Shown: piece by piece, positions 1 through 10,040 of the stretch
Layout: the number at the start of each line of letters is the position of its first letter
Position numbering within the stretch: position 1 is the first letter of the stretch
NCBI GenBank assembly: GCA_004802705.1
Contig: SGPL01000272.1
Coordinates: forward strand, 1 to 35,479
Origin: Bondarzewia mesenterica
Lineage: Eukaryota > Basidiomycota > Agaricomycetes > Russulales > Bondarzewiaceae
Direction of reading: 5' to 3'
Length of the DNA stretch: 35,479 nt
Notes under the pieces: model-generated
Told to the model about the DNA's origin: nothing
Database searches by the model: none
Seen by the model: the letters and a program-made list of their open reading frames with translations, nothing else
Program-made: the position numbers and the translations under genes

Positions 1-116
1 GCGGGATGATTCACCATTTAGATCCAATCTTGAGCTAGTATGCCTACCAAGACGACTCGGACATCCATGTGCGGGCGAGATTGGCATTGATAGCCTATTT
101 TTTGATGCATCTACAA
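1..116 (+). pseudogene. Exon-like block of an unidentified gene, copy A (cut by window edge)
   Basis: One frame is open from the window edge to a strong donor (GTAAGTAT at 117), and the translation has ordinary globular composition, including the segment GEIGIDSLFFDAST. Copy B has the same block at 9899-10040, preceded by a CACAG acceptor, but with one extra T in the run near 9942 that shifts its frame. I do not recognise the protein and no convincing next exon could be joined. It may be the last recoverable exon of a decayed gene lying mostly to the left of the window. Confidence 0.35.
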
Positions 117-1880
117 GTAAGTATCTCCCATAATTGATTTTTTTAATAATAGAGCTGTCCAAAGTCAGATTGTGCTTACTAGTAGATACCGGTCAGTAGG
201 CCACCCATGCCCGTCGGGCCATCATAAAAAGAGCATCGTTGTAGAGAACATCGAAAGTGGCAGCTCTAGATCAGATGTAGGATGTTCTCTGATTCAAAAA
301 AGAGGGCTGTGCCACTATTTTAAAGGATTCTAAGATAATGCATACGGTGCATTGTATGCACCGTTGAGTTGAGAATGGCCGTGCTAACAGCGCATAAGTA
401 AAACCTTGTCGTCAGATGACAAGCAAAAAGGGATGTGCAGTCATAGTATTTACAAGATCGAATCCCCCGATTTTGATAGACTTCACTTACTCCCAGGATG
501 TATATCTCATATAATTCCACGATACTCCAAGGTCGCTGTGGAGTACCCACGTTTATGATAGAAGAGTCGCACTTTCCGCGCCTTCCAGAACATGCCCATT
601 ACTATCTTGCTGACACCATTATTCTCATAGCAATGTTCTAGCGGACTCAGGGACAAGTTTTCAAAACTCTGCATCAACAAAGTTGATGATATTAATGGTA
701 TCGAAGTCGCGAGATATGAATGGAAATTAAGATGGTAAAATTGTCCTCGGCTGTGCTACGATACAAATAGAGCGTTCTGGAGGACGAGAAGGCAAGACTT
801 CATCGAATCGAGGACTGAGAGACATTAGAATAGATTAAATTAATAAATTGTCTCATGATAGAAAACAATACATTCCGAGTGATGGCCCGTTGAACGGCGG
901 GTGCACTGCTGTAAGTAATGATTCCATCCACAAGTTGTAGTACGACAAAATGATTATCTATCAGGGGATGCAAGTCTACAGTCAGCTATAAGTGAATATT
1001 CAAGAACCTAATGCAAAGGGGAAAATACACACAGATCCTTTTCGTAATTCACCTGCGGCGTATGCTGTCTCGTGCCATTCACTGGCACTCAGTAAGTAGT
1101 AGTAACTTTAAGTACATAGTTTCACCCGGGCTTGGACAAATTAGGGTTAGGGATTTGCTTTGTAATCATCGATTTTGGTTTAAACCGGTTCGAAGTGGAA
1201 TCTTCGCACGAAACGGTGTGGTAGAAGGTGGTAGAGTCGTTCATCCTCACTTCTCTCGGTCTCTGCCTCCAAGGGCTAGGTCAGCCCACTCCAATCGAAT
1301 TCTCTTTGTGTTCGTAACCCAGCACTGGTTTAACTCAGGACAGTGCGAGCGTGACTACTTAGAAAATTTGAAGCATCTTAGAAATATCATTAGCCTAGTT
1401 TGACGACTTGGATAAGTATATCAAAGTAAAATTTTGAAACTTATAGAAGTGGTTTAGTCGTCTAATGGCATGTATTTGCAGTATTCTAATGGAAAGCACG
1501 GAGAAGTACCCAATCACTTGGGGGACTCGAATATCCTACTGCCCTTTTGATTCCATGCAGCTAGGAAACCCAAGACGACTACGCCCGTGCAATTCCGAGT
1601 CCAGCCTAAACGGCCGCCACAGCTGTAAGTGTTCTCAATCTATGTAAGTCTCCCGTTGTTTCCGGTCGCTAACTCCACCGATCCTTTACTAGACGGCAGC
1701 GTCGTATACACGTCCATGGAAGCTTTGAAGCTTGATGCCTGAGCGGAACTTGGGCGGGTTCTGGCGAGACCGTATGACCTTTTCGCAGCTAATATCTCCA
1801 TGCACACATACGTAAAATCGGGTGTCGACACTTGCAACGCTCTGTCAATGAATGGAAGACGCACCCACACGATCACCTGA
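117..1880. other. No gene recognised (copy A)
   Basis: Short ORFs occur on both strands, but none keeps its frame and composition between copies A and B in a way that suggests a protein. The 76-codon minus ORF at 320-550 is partly shared with copy B (10190-10474), yet has no recognisable features. Two telomere-type TTAGGG units occur at about 1141-1153 and are also present in copy B. A stretch at 1449-1540 resembles a tRNA A box followed by a B box but does not fold as a tRNA. Several GTAAG-type donors suggest old introns. Confidence 0.4.
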
Positions 1881-2822
1881 TTCCACAGAGTGGCTGCAGC
1901 GCGTACTGGGCCGAATGCTGCTTGTATGCTTTTCCATGCGGCAGGAGCCCCTACTGGCACACTCACACCCGCGGTGCGGGGACCAACGACTCGGAAGACA
2001 AACTTTGGAATATGCGTAACGCTGGTGAAAAGATTGGGATCATTCTCCTACATATTCTTTGGCGGTCACATCTGGTTTGCATTCAGGAAGGTATAAAGTC
2101 GAACTTTATACTGCAAATGTCCCTCACCTCAGATCCATAACCCACTTGAAGGCTAGTACCTGCCAGTATCTCACTATCATGTCTGTCCGGACAAACTACG
2201 AAGACCTTGCTCGGCTGGGCTGGTTCAGGCAGCAGATCTTTGAGCGCGCCAACGCTCGACGCGGCGGCACCATGGGGTCCATCAACTATCTTCATCTCAA
2301 CAATGATTTTACCAACCGGTGGGGGTGAGTTCTTTTTACATCATTAGTTGTCCCATTCAGGCTAATCTTTCAACACTGACCGTTCACTCAACACCTTTCC
2401 TTCGTTGTGGTTATCTGGTAGATGGCATTGCCACAATCGAACTTTTGGTGACGGTTGAAATCCGCCGACGCCCTCAAATTGTCAACTCCGAAAATGTTGT
2501 CTGGTATCACGACAATTCTCAAAGTCTCCTCCCGTTTACCTACGACTTTTTCGAGAGCTACGAGGAGGTCACGACTGCCACAGCCACCATTCCAAATCGT
2601 CTGAGGTCAGACTTGACCAGTCTTTCACCATCAGAGGAATCGACAGTTCCGGCATCTCCATCTCCATCCAGTGGGATTCGTCCCAGTCTCGGACTGAGGA
2701 AAGCAGGAGGACGAGGGAATACAGATGGCGCATCGCGTGGGTCATTCTCATTGCTTCTGTTTACATCTCGACTGAACCGACTTCCCGTGCAGAGTTCCTG
2801 CGGGTTGGAAGTTGGAGTTGAT
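1881..2822 (+). pseudogene. Remnant of an unidentified multi-exon gene, copy A
   Basis: The clearest exon-like block runs to about 2326 and ends at a GTGAGT donor; its translation contains DLARLGWFRQQIF and GSINYLHLNNDFTNRW. After a probable intron ending in a TAG acceptor near 2423, a second block reads on but must change frame near 2590 to continue. Downstream there is a hydrophobic stretch (AWVILIASVY) that looks like a membrane segment, then a stop. Copy B (11930-12720) shows the same blocks with different disruptions, so shared coding ancestry is likely and neither copy looks functional. I do not recognise the family. Confidence 0.4.
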
Positions 2823-2829
2823 CCGAAAT

Positions 2830-3420
2830 GAGGTGAATGTTTTTTCCTCTGCTGACTATCAAATCGTGAGTAAATGTTTGTTTGTTTTTCAATTAAACCG
2901 AAATCGAGCNTCCATTTTAAAANTCATNTCTAGGANGTTGGAGTCGAAGGGAGGCTCGGCAGTGNGTATTTTTTTTTCCNTCTTGCGTGCTGCACCAGTT
3001 GACGAATTTTTCANAACTAGCCCAGGGCGAGAGGTCANAATTNCCNCNNTTTCATGTTGCCTGTTTGCCTCTCGCTCACCTGATTTTATCNCCCAAGATT
3101 TAACGACCACGACTTTTGGGCAAGTATCCTCGANATNTCTAGGCACGAGCATGCATTCATTCACGTTTTTTTAAGNGCTACGACGTCAATGATCTTCTTT
3201 GGCGCCCTCGTGGCAGCCTCACCATTCACGGCACGTCNCGTCNGACGNNCTACANCTTNNCTCAGANGACAACCTCACCTACGGGAGAAGTTTTCTTGTC
3301 CCGTCTTGGTGCTCGAGGCGAGGTCATAAATGAGCCTANGCCCCTCGTGGCTGCTGCTCCCGAAGAGTGAACGACANAGTGTTGAGGANGGGGGCAGCTC
3401 AGACNAGAGGTTNNATGCGC
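2830..3420 (+). pseudogene. Exon-like blocks of an unidentified gene, copy A, with many Ns
   Basis: Short open blocks separated by GT/AG intron signals can be read on the plus strand. A later block reads SYDVNDLLWRPRGSLTIHG, followed by a conserved stretch ending in SFLVPSWCSRRG. In copy B the TGG of the first segment is TAG, a premature stop. At least fifteen isolated Ns in this part of copy A prevent a firm reading. The blocks may be the 3' part of the gene remnant just upstream or a separate gene. The family is not recognised. Confidence 0.3.
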
Positions 3421-4565
3421 TGGCAGTTCTGGCTCGTATTTTCTTGACATATGCATGATCGAATGANTCTAGGTGTACTTGTATTCTTGATNNTATCAAT
3501 GCGTTTTCGAAGCCTTTATTGAGGCGACTCNACTTGAAAGGTANGGATTTTGCCTTCTGTCGGCTTTNTCCCTGGCAATGTAGAACTTGACCCGNACCTG
3601 GAATANTATTGTAGTCAGGCTGTATAATTGGTCCCCTTTGNGCGGGGTTNATGCTCGCTTAGCTCGCGCTCTTTCAGTCTTTCATGCTTCTATGCTCTAT
3701 CATTGGCGGCGCCAGCGGCGGTTCAAATACAAAATTGAGCAGATAGACAGAATCTACGCGATCTCAACCAAGAAGAGTTTAAGCCAGAGTTGCTAAGTTA
3801 GCAACGCCGCNCTCCAGANATTCCCCAGGAAGGCTTCCGGTTTCGCAAATGACAACGTTCGCGAGCCAATCACGTGGCCGGGGATCGCATGGGGGCGGGC
3901 ATATTGTCGGTGAGTAGTGGACATATGTACATTATCGCAGCCAAGAGGGTACTGTGACGCATACATGACTGTGCAGACCTGCCCGACCAGCACCCCGTGA
4001 TGTGCTTAGCGGTCAATGCATTCCGGTCTCCCCACCCTGAGATACACCGCGAACAATCAAGTCCGTCACTGAATAGCAAGCTTGCGGTTTTGACACTGCG
4101 CTAGTGCCACATACACCGCTCCACCTCGGGGGTTCTACTCATGTAATCGTGGAATTGGAAAATTTCCACAAGTATCAATGGGAAACGACAAAAGATGAAT
4201 CCCGAACGACGACTCACCGACCACGTATAAAACGCCATCGAGGATAGAATGCCACCTTCGCAAATATGCGATGCGCACAGATCAAGGGCCACCGCCTTCC
4301 GGAACAGACCGTCGCAGCACCCCAATTCATGCGAATAAATGTACAAGAGAGGCCCAGTGGCACGCGCGTGACAAGACCACAGCGACAATGAACAATGGAT
4401 AAGTAACGGACATGCGCCGCGCTCGGTAGTCACACGCCAGGCGCAGTAAAAGAAAAGATCGCTTTTACCCGTCCACGCAACCCAAAAGAGACTGCACAAA
4501 GGACAAACTAGGCTAGCACAAAATACAACGAGATAGAGATGAGAGCTTAAGTTTACACGGAGAGG
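3421..4565. other. Noncoding region upstream of the coiled-coil gene, copy A
   Basis: No coding region is supported. Open frames here (for example 4101-4499 minus) carry no family features. The part from about 4315 onward is conserved not only in copy B (14200-14449) but also upstream of the third paralogue (20857-21083). Motifs such as CCCAATTCAT, AGAGGCCC(A/T)GTGG and CAACGAGAT are kept in all three, so this is best read as the shared promoter and upstream region of that gene family. Confidence 0.5.
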
Positions 4566-4572
4566 TATTTAA
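4566..4572 (+). promoter_or_regulatory. TATA-like element of the coiled-coil gene, copy A
   Basis: TATTTAA lies 134 bp before the proposed start at 4706 and is followed by CCCAGGGAGGGCA. The same arrangement is found in copy B (14450-14456) and, as TATTCAA, in the third paralogue (21084-21090), where the surrounding noncoding sequence has otherwise diverged. Conservation across three loci supports a core promoter role. Confidence 0.5.
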
Positions 4573-4611
4573 GAAACCCAGGGAGGGCATCTTAGACACC
4601 AGGCCGAACGC

Positions 4612-4671
4612 ATGAAACCTCTCAAACTCTATCACGAGGCAGTCGAAGCTCAGCCAGTCCCCGGTTTATAG
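4612..4671 (+). other. Possible upstream ORF (19 codons) in the 5' leader, copy A
   Basis: An ATG at 4612 opens a 19-residue frame (MKPLKLYHEAVEAQPVPGL) ending in TAG at 4669, before the main start at 4706. It is unchanged in copy B (from 14496) but absent in the third paralogue, where the ATG has become ATC. If the transcript starts near the TATA-like element this ORF would be in the leader and could reduce translation of the main frame. That role is inference. Confidence 0.3.
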
Positions 4672-4705
4672 CTTTGATACTACTAGACCACCGACTAGCC
4701 TGACG

Positions 4706-5800
4706 ATGCTCCTCAGGAACGACAAGAAAAGCTGTTCGTTCACCGCGGGTTCCGCACGTTCTGCATGTTCTCAGTAAGCTCTGACCCCTCCGATCCCAGC
4801 GACCACTATACTCGCAGAAACAGCCAGGTCCGAAATGCGACTGAGGAACAACAAACGTCTCAAGAAATACGCGCTTTCGAAGCCCAACACACGCAAGCCA
4901 TCCGTGCGGGCGGAACAGGCGAGGGCGGCCTACGGCCCACAGAATGCCGCGAACATAATCGCAGGGCCGAGCCAAACAGGCCAAGGCGTCCATCTGCGAT
5001 TCATCGGGGACCTCGTTAGTACCCCCAAACCCCTCGTACGCAAACCGATCCCCTTCGCCTCGGGGCCGGGCGCGCGCAGGGTGGAAGGCCCCCGGATGCC
5101 AGTCGCTAGCCAAACGATGAATATTCAAGGCGCCATCTTCCAGACTCGAAGGGCGCTGACGGCACAGGAGGTGGAGGAAGGGATAAAGCGGGCGGAGGAG
5201 CAGAGGACGGTCGAAGCCGACGCCATGAGGAAGAGGGAGTGGGAGCGTATGGAGACGGAAGGTAAGTTCGAGGAGCTCGCACAGATGCGAGCTGCGCATG
5301 AACGCCAGCAACTCATGGCGTTCGAGACCATGTCGGACCTTTGTCCCACCGAACTGGTGGAGCCGGCAGTCGAAGGGTCAGAGTCAGGTACGGTTCGAGG
5401 GCATTCAGATGTGGACATGAACATCGACGACAACGCATCAGTCGTCTTGAAGATGGAGGACGGGGCAGACGTTCTGATGCAAGACAGCGAGGGTGCCGAG
5501 ATCAGAGAGTCGTCCCCCGATGAGCTCGCAATCGAACAAAAGGTCATAGGTTGCGAGCAGGAGTTCCTCGGATTGTGCTCCCAAGACGACGGCAAGGTGC
5601 GCGGGTCGATTGCCCGTCACATTCAGGGTCTGAAAGATACTCTTGCCGACATGAGGAGACGCCAACGATCGCGAGCAGAGGCGATGAAGAGGAAACGGGA
5701 TCAGATGATCCTCAATCGTCGGGCTAAATTAAAGGAGGAAACTGGAGGGCCGTCAGGCGCAAGGCCGATGGATCCTGGGCCTTCGATGAGCCATCGGTGA
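4706..5800 (+). CDS. Unrecognised coiled-coil protein, intact copy A; join(4706..4773, 4828..5800), 346 aa
   Basis: Two exons are proposed. Exon 1 (68 nt) starts at 4706 and ends at a GTAAGC donor at 4774; the acceptor CCAG ends at 4827, giving a 54-nt intron and one continuous frame to TGA at 5798. The 68-nt exon 1, including the FTAGS motif, is also present in copy B and the third paralogue, which supports it over the internal ATG at 4835. Residues 1-40 are basic. Residues 57-85 (from AYGPQN to FIGDL) form the most conserved block of the family. About 130-190 is a charged helical, coiled-coil-like segment, 200-260 is acidic, and 285-325 is strongly basic (RRRQRSR, KRKRDQ), suggesting nuclear localisation or nucleic-acid binding. 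There is no signal peptide or membrane segment. No known family is recognised and the function is unknown. Copy B is disrupted, so this may be the only working member here. Confidence 0.7.
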
Positions 5801-6098
5801 ATGCAGAGGACCATCATGATAACTCACTTGGAATTGTTTCTGACTTAAATATGCTTTGTCGCTCCTTGCATTTATTATCCTGTTACTTTGTGAATGCGAG
5901 CTGCATTGTGATCGGTTATGAACTCACCTGAGACTTGGGGACAAGCAACGGCGAAGCGAACGAGCAAGTAACGATGAAGCATAACCAGCAAAGAGTGACT
6001 CTTTAAGTAGAGCGCTGCTACCCGGAGAGTAAACAACCATCAATAACGCCAGACGCGTGCACTCTTGACTACATGAGATACTGAACACAAACAGGCCA

Positions 6099-6875
6099 AT
6101 ACACTGCTGCAGGGCTCCTCCTCCCCCTTCTCCCTCTCCTCGCCTTACCAGTACCAATAACCGCCCTCGAAGTCCCCAAGACGCACGGCGTACCACCGCA
6201 CCTCGTCCACCGCTACACTTCAGAAGGTTCCGGTACCTGGACGTGCTTGGACGGTTCCCAACGGATTCCATGGACATCCGTCAACGACGACTATTGTGAC
6301 TGCGCAGACAGGAGCGACGAACCTGGTACGTCTTCATATCCGTCCGAGTCCCGCGCCCTCTGCTCACTGATGGTAGGCACGGGTGCATGTCCCGACACCC
6401 TATTTTATTGTAAGAGTGAGGGACACATCTGCGCGAGCATACCCAGCTCTCGAGTAAATGACGAGATCTGTGGTACGTGTTTTTTCTATCCGTTTATTTC
6501 TTCACTTCGTGTGCAGTAGTGCTAGTGCCCAGACAGGCCGTAGAGCATGATTGCTGCGACGGCTTGGATGAGCCCAGCGGCGTGTACGAAAATGCGTGTA
6601 AAGAAGTGGGTGAAGATTATCGTGTGGACGCTGAGCGAAAGTGAGGAAGACAGTGAGTTTTCAAGCAAGCAAACAAGCAAAAACGACCGATCAACGTTCA
6701 ACCACCACGACACCTCCCGCCTTCCTCAAACCTCATCGAACCCGCCCCTACACTCCATCGTCCACCGTGTCGAATTCTCGCGCATCGGAGTCTTGTGTTT
6801 TTGCACGGATGCGGACAAGTGTGCGTTCGCTAATGGAGAAGCGAACTGAGTCCCTTCCAGATGCGCTTATCGTTG
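6099..6875 (+). pseudogene. Glucosidase II beta subunit pseudogene (copy A)
   Basis: This is the counterpart of the first part of the intact gene at 16014-18336. The start codon is ATA instead of ATG (6099-6101), and an insertion just after it breaks the signal-peptide frame. The first LDL-receptor class A-like region is still readable (CLDGSQ, DDYCDCADRSDEPG), as is the IPSSRVND motif of the second. Around 6645 a deletion and substitutions replace the coiled-coil exon with a TGA. Beyond about 6660 only patchy similarity remains, ending with a TESL-containing segment near 6850-6875. The mannose-6-phosphate-receptor homology domain and the KDEL tail are absent. It cannot encode a working subunit. 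Confidence 0.88.
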
Positions 6876-8994
6876 CCGATTTGCCAAAAGCTGCGTGACA
6901 CCGCGACTATGGCCAGAAAGGTTGTCAGGACATCCGACATCCCGGCGGATGGTTAGGAGACTTAGTAGTCAAAGTTGGGGCTTACCTCCAGTCGCAATGT
7001 GCCAACTGTGTGTCAAACACAGAGCTGTGAGAGGCAAAGTCTCGTGGCGCGTTCGGATGCATCTGGTGAACAGGTCAACAAGGAAATCGAATAAGTTCAT
7101 GGGAAGGCACAGGATCTTGTGTATGTTCGTCTTTTCAGTGTTTGCAAGGGGAGCGGCGGAGGCAGAGGGTGCTGCCCATGACTGACCCGCAGAACCTGCA
7201 GGCTCCGGCGGATCGTGCAATTTGATGGTCGACCGGCACGGCAAGTACTCACAAAGTGCTTCGAACCCTCAAATAAGCCCGTTCCTTCCCTTGTCCTTCA
7301 GAAGCTTGCGTCCTCATCGGCGCGAACAGAGCAACCTCAACTGGCGAATATTTATGAACTACGACTTTCTCAAACAAGTCCTCACTTTTTTTTCTTCAGT
7401 CAGGACGCCCCTCATCTAAATCAGGATCTCTGACAGGATCCTACTGTGATAATGGACAACTCCACCCAGCTCCACCCTCTCATGGACTCCTACTCCTCGT
7501 TATAGTGAATTCTAATTCTACCCACTCGAGTCTGATTTATTCATCAACTCGATAGTCCCCGCGAACATCAATCCACTCACGGCCGACTCACGACTGAACA
7601 TTTAAGTACGAACTCCGACATCCCTCACCTCGAGAATACGTCTATCTGCTCATCCATTGTGAAGATAGCTACATTGATATCAGTTACGGTGCGTGTAGAG
7701 TCGTCGCTTGTGCTCCTGACTGATATTCACTGGCCATGATATCTCTGGAAAGAAATTTATACTCTCCTGAACAATATCGACCTGCTCGCGAACAATGCCC
7801 GCAACGTGTTGTCTCCCGCTCCATGCACTCATATTTCACCTTCCAGGCTGCATCGCCTCAAGCTATACTTCCATTCGCACCTGGATACATGTTGACACAC
7901 GCTTAACTTTGCTTCCTCCACAGATGAAAGCTCGCCTTCTTAATCGCTCTTGATTGCCCCATTGAACTCTATTGTAAGCACATGCACAAGTCCCCTTGAA
8001 ACGCCTCTTTTTCTTATCCCCCGAGTACATGGGCGGATTGTAAGTCGACAAGGATACAATATTTATCTTCTCGCAGTTTATGCAGGCTAATCGGGTCCGA
8101 TTGAGCCTGTATCCCAGTACGTTTCCAACTTTTTTCTTGCTTCCCGTCTCCTCATCTCGTCGCTATTGCTTATCATCTGTCCAGCCCCCGTGTGCTTCCC
8201 TTGAATTCTTAGTAGCACTGATGGTGCGTTGCGCGACATCGTGCGCGCGACCAACACATCGAATATCGGCCTTTTGTTGTTTTGTCACCGTCAAAGAGAC
8301 GATACCCCAGGATGTACTGAAAGTTTAGGAATCCTTTGTTTCGCACGCCACGATCCTCCACCCCCTTTCCTTCGACTTTGACTTCAGTTTTATCTGGTTG
8401 TCGGTGTTATGTCATCTCGTCTGCATCCTCCTGTCACCATTTCTTCCCCTTTTTCCTTTCTGCGTATAGATTCCTTCTTGGTCCAATCTTCTCCTTTCTC
8501 TTCTATGATCTTCCGGTTTTCATGGCTAGAAGCTATTTCATTTCGCTGTCGGCAAGTCAATCCTCCTTCTCTCTCAGCACCATCTGGTGGTGCGCGATCG
8601 GATCACACAATTTTGTCCCAATTCAGTTATGCAGTACACCATATTCGATCGCCTCATCGCGCATGCACCTGGTTCAAGTATGACCATCACTGCGTCGAAT
8701 ACTACCGTTCAATAAGATCACGTTGCGCAGGTAATGCTTTTACTGTAAATGCATATGGCTGTCACGCCCCACACAAGTTGGACTGCCAATTCCTGATTCG
8801 GAAAACATGTTGCACTCAAGATGCTCCTTACGACTCCTCCGCGTTTATTCGTACATATAGCGGCAGTATCAGAAATCGGTCCGCTCTTGATCAAGCTCTT
8901 CACTCAACTATATCGTGCACATATCCGATGCATCAGCTTGTCGTCGTCGTGAACCGGCTGATAAGGGTACATACCGTCACGGACTAAAGCTTGC
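6876..8994. other. Spacer between the duplicated copies, no gene recognised
   Basis: This is unrelated to either duplicated block. ORFs of 60-190 codons occur (the largest at 8409-8987 plus) but lack recognisable motifs, and stops appear whenever adjacent splice signals are joined. A pyrimidine-rich stretch lies at 8330-8560. The part just left of 8995 would be the 3' flank of the minus-strand secreted-protein gene. Old exon fragments may be present but cannot be assigned. Confidence 0.4.
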
Positions 8995-9281
8995 TCAGTC
9001 ATTCCTGGCCTCCTCTTCAGGCTCGTATTCATATTTCACGTCTTGCGCGTTGTAACGTCCACTCAGGACGGGGATGCATTTCTGTATAATGATTGTCATG
9101 TCATGCATTAGCGCAAAATTGGGGTAAATTTAGAAAAAATGCATACCTTGTACGTGGGGCTCATGCGCTGTTGATCGCAAATCTGGCCTTTCGGGCACTG
9201 AGTAGAGCTTATGCACCCGTGGACAACACCAGTGAAGGTGGAAATCAAAGCAGTGAGGAACGCGAGAGTGGAAAGCTGCAT
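8995..9281 (-). CDS. Small secreted cysteine-rich protein; complement(join(8995..9081, 9147..9281)), 73 aa
   Basis: Exon 1 (45 codons) starts at 9281. A GTATGC donor at 9146 and an ACAG acceptor ending at 9082 enclose a 65-nt intron, and exon 2 (28 codons) ends in TGA at 8995-8997; the frame is continuous. Residues 1-22 (MQLSTLAFLTALISTFTGVVHG) have a typical n/h/c signal-peptide layout. The predicted mature part is about 51 residues with four cysteines at 23, 29, 35 and 47 (C-x5-C-x5-C-x11-C), enough for two disulfides, then a charged tail rich in Glu and Tyr. A TATA box lies 77 bp upstream. The gene sits only in the spacer, not in the duplicated blocks. It fits the broad class of fungal small secreted proteins, but no family is recognised. 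Secretion is inferred from the leader; the role is unknown. Confidence 0.78.
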
Positions 9282-9357
9282 GTTCAAGTGAGAAGGTGGA
9301 GATGGTTATGGGTTTGAGATGAGGGATGTGCGACAACCTGGCCAATTTGGCTGCTTC

Positions 9358-9362
9358 TTATA
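9358..9362 (-). promoter_or_regulatory. TATA box of the small secreted protein gene
   Basis: Read on the minus strand, the sequence is CTATAAGAAG. It is placed 77 bp before the ATG at 9281, a usual distance for a short fungal leader, and supports the choice of start and strand for the small gene. Confidence 0.5.
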
Positions 9363-9898
9363 GCTGTGATCCTGGGTATGTGCGTGGGTAGATAGACCAA
9401 CGAACCGAGACTCGGACAGGTAAATGCACCGACGGTCTCTAGCAGACACATGACGATACACGTCTTTGTCGGTTGTGAATGGCTCTTGGGACAGTCTACA
9501 TATTTTATGTCATGGAGGGGTCTTCACTTTGACAGATCCTTCTGCGTGGACCTGCGCCCTGTTTCTGGCACAATGCGATTTGGACAACATCGCACGCATA
9601 ACTGTAATATGTTAGTAAATTTCGGAAGGCAAGACCAGAAGAGCAGTTCAATTTCTGTCTTCCGCTCGCAAATATCTTGCGCCGGGCGCGCTCTTCGAGT
9701 TCATCCGGTCGACACGTCCGTTAACAAGCAAATAAAATTTGAGTTCGACCACCCAACGTTCTCAGTTACCTCACGAATTTCGAACCCCGCGCTTATCTTA
9801 ATTAGGAAGCCATCTATCTTCAACTTGAAACCTACGACTCCGAGACTGGCAGACACCATGTAATATACCTGAGCATCGAATGAAAATTACTCGCACAG
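9363..9898. other. Upstream flank of the secreted-protein gene, no gene recognised
   Basis: A 137-codon plus-strand ORF covers 9450-9863 but has no recognisable domain and no homologue within the window. It could not be spliced in frame to the exon-like block starting at 9899. It most likely arises by chance in the 5' region of the minus-strand gene. Confidence 0.35.
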
Positions 9899-10040
9899 GA
9901 GAGCCTGAGGTGCATGATGGATTGCGGGATGATTCACCATTTTAGATCCAATCTTGAGCTAGTATGCCTACCAAGACGACTCGGACATCCATGTGCGGGC
10001 GAGATTGGCATTGATAGCCTATTTTTTGATGCATCTACAA
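9899..10040 (+). pseudogene. Exon-like block of an unidentified gene, copy B
   Basis: The block is bounded by a CACAG acceptor (ending 9898) and a GTAAGTAT donor (10041). Its reading frame matches that of copy A, except for an extra T near 9942 that breaks it. The translation before the break contains EPEVHDGLRDDSP. The family is not recognised. Confidence 0.35.

Larger units (their letters stand above)
1..6660 (+). repeat. Segmental duplication, copy A (left copy)
   Basis: This stretch aligns collinearly with 9924 to about 16580. The offset drifts from 9923 at the left edge to 9884 near 4500 and 9915 near 6100, so the copies differ by small indels as well as substitutions. Blocks around 4440-4740 are almost identical to 14330-14650, whereas 1650-2800 is more diverged. 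The left end is cut by the window, so the true boundary is not visible. The right end fades inside the glucosidase II beta homologue at about 6660, with a weaker match to about 6875. Copy A contains scattered Ns between 2910 and 3830 where copy B is clean. Confidence 0.93.

Noticed and set aside
1141..1153. Telomere-type repeat TTAGGGTTAGGG
   Set aside because: Only two units, interior to the block and duplicated with it; there is no run of repeats to suggest a telomere or its former end.
1449..1545. tRNA-like stretch: TGGTTTAGTCGTCTAATGG followed by GGACTCGAATATCC
   Set aside because: The A-box and B-box similarity is real and repeats in copy B, but the flanking 7-nt segments do not pair as an acceptor stem and the T-arm stem is broken. 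At most it is a degraded tRNA-derived sequence.
3700..3735. GGTTCAAATAC resembling a tRNA T-loop
   Set aside because: No matching D-arm or acceptor pairing at the needed spacing.
4622..5311. 229-codon open frame on the minus strand
   Set aside because: Antisense to exons of the intact coiled-coil gene, with no motif and no equivalent in the third paralogue.
8409..8987. 192-codon plus-strand ORF in the spacer
   Set aside because: Composition is that of translated pyrimidine-rich DNA (Ser, Phe, Pro, His) with no fold-like pattern, and it runs up to the 3' end of the secreted-protein gene.
9450..9863. 137-codon plus-strand ORF
   Set aside because: No domain, no homologue in the window, and it could not be spliced in frame to the following block; it lies in the upstream region of the minus-strand secreted-protein gene.
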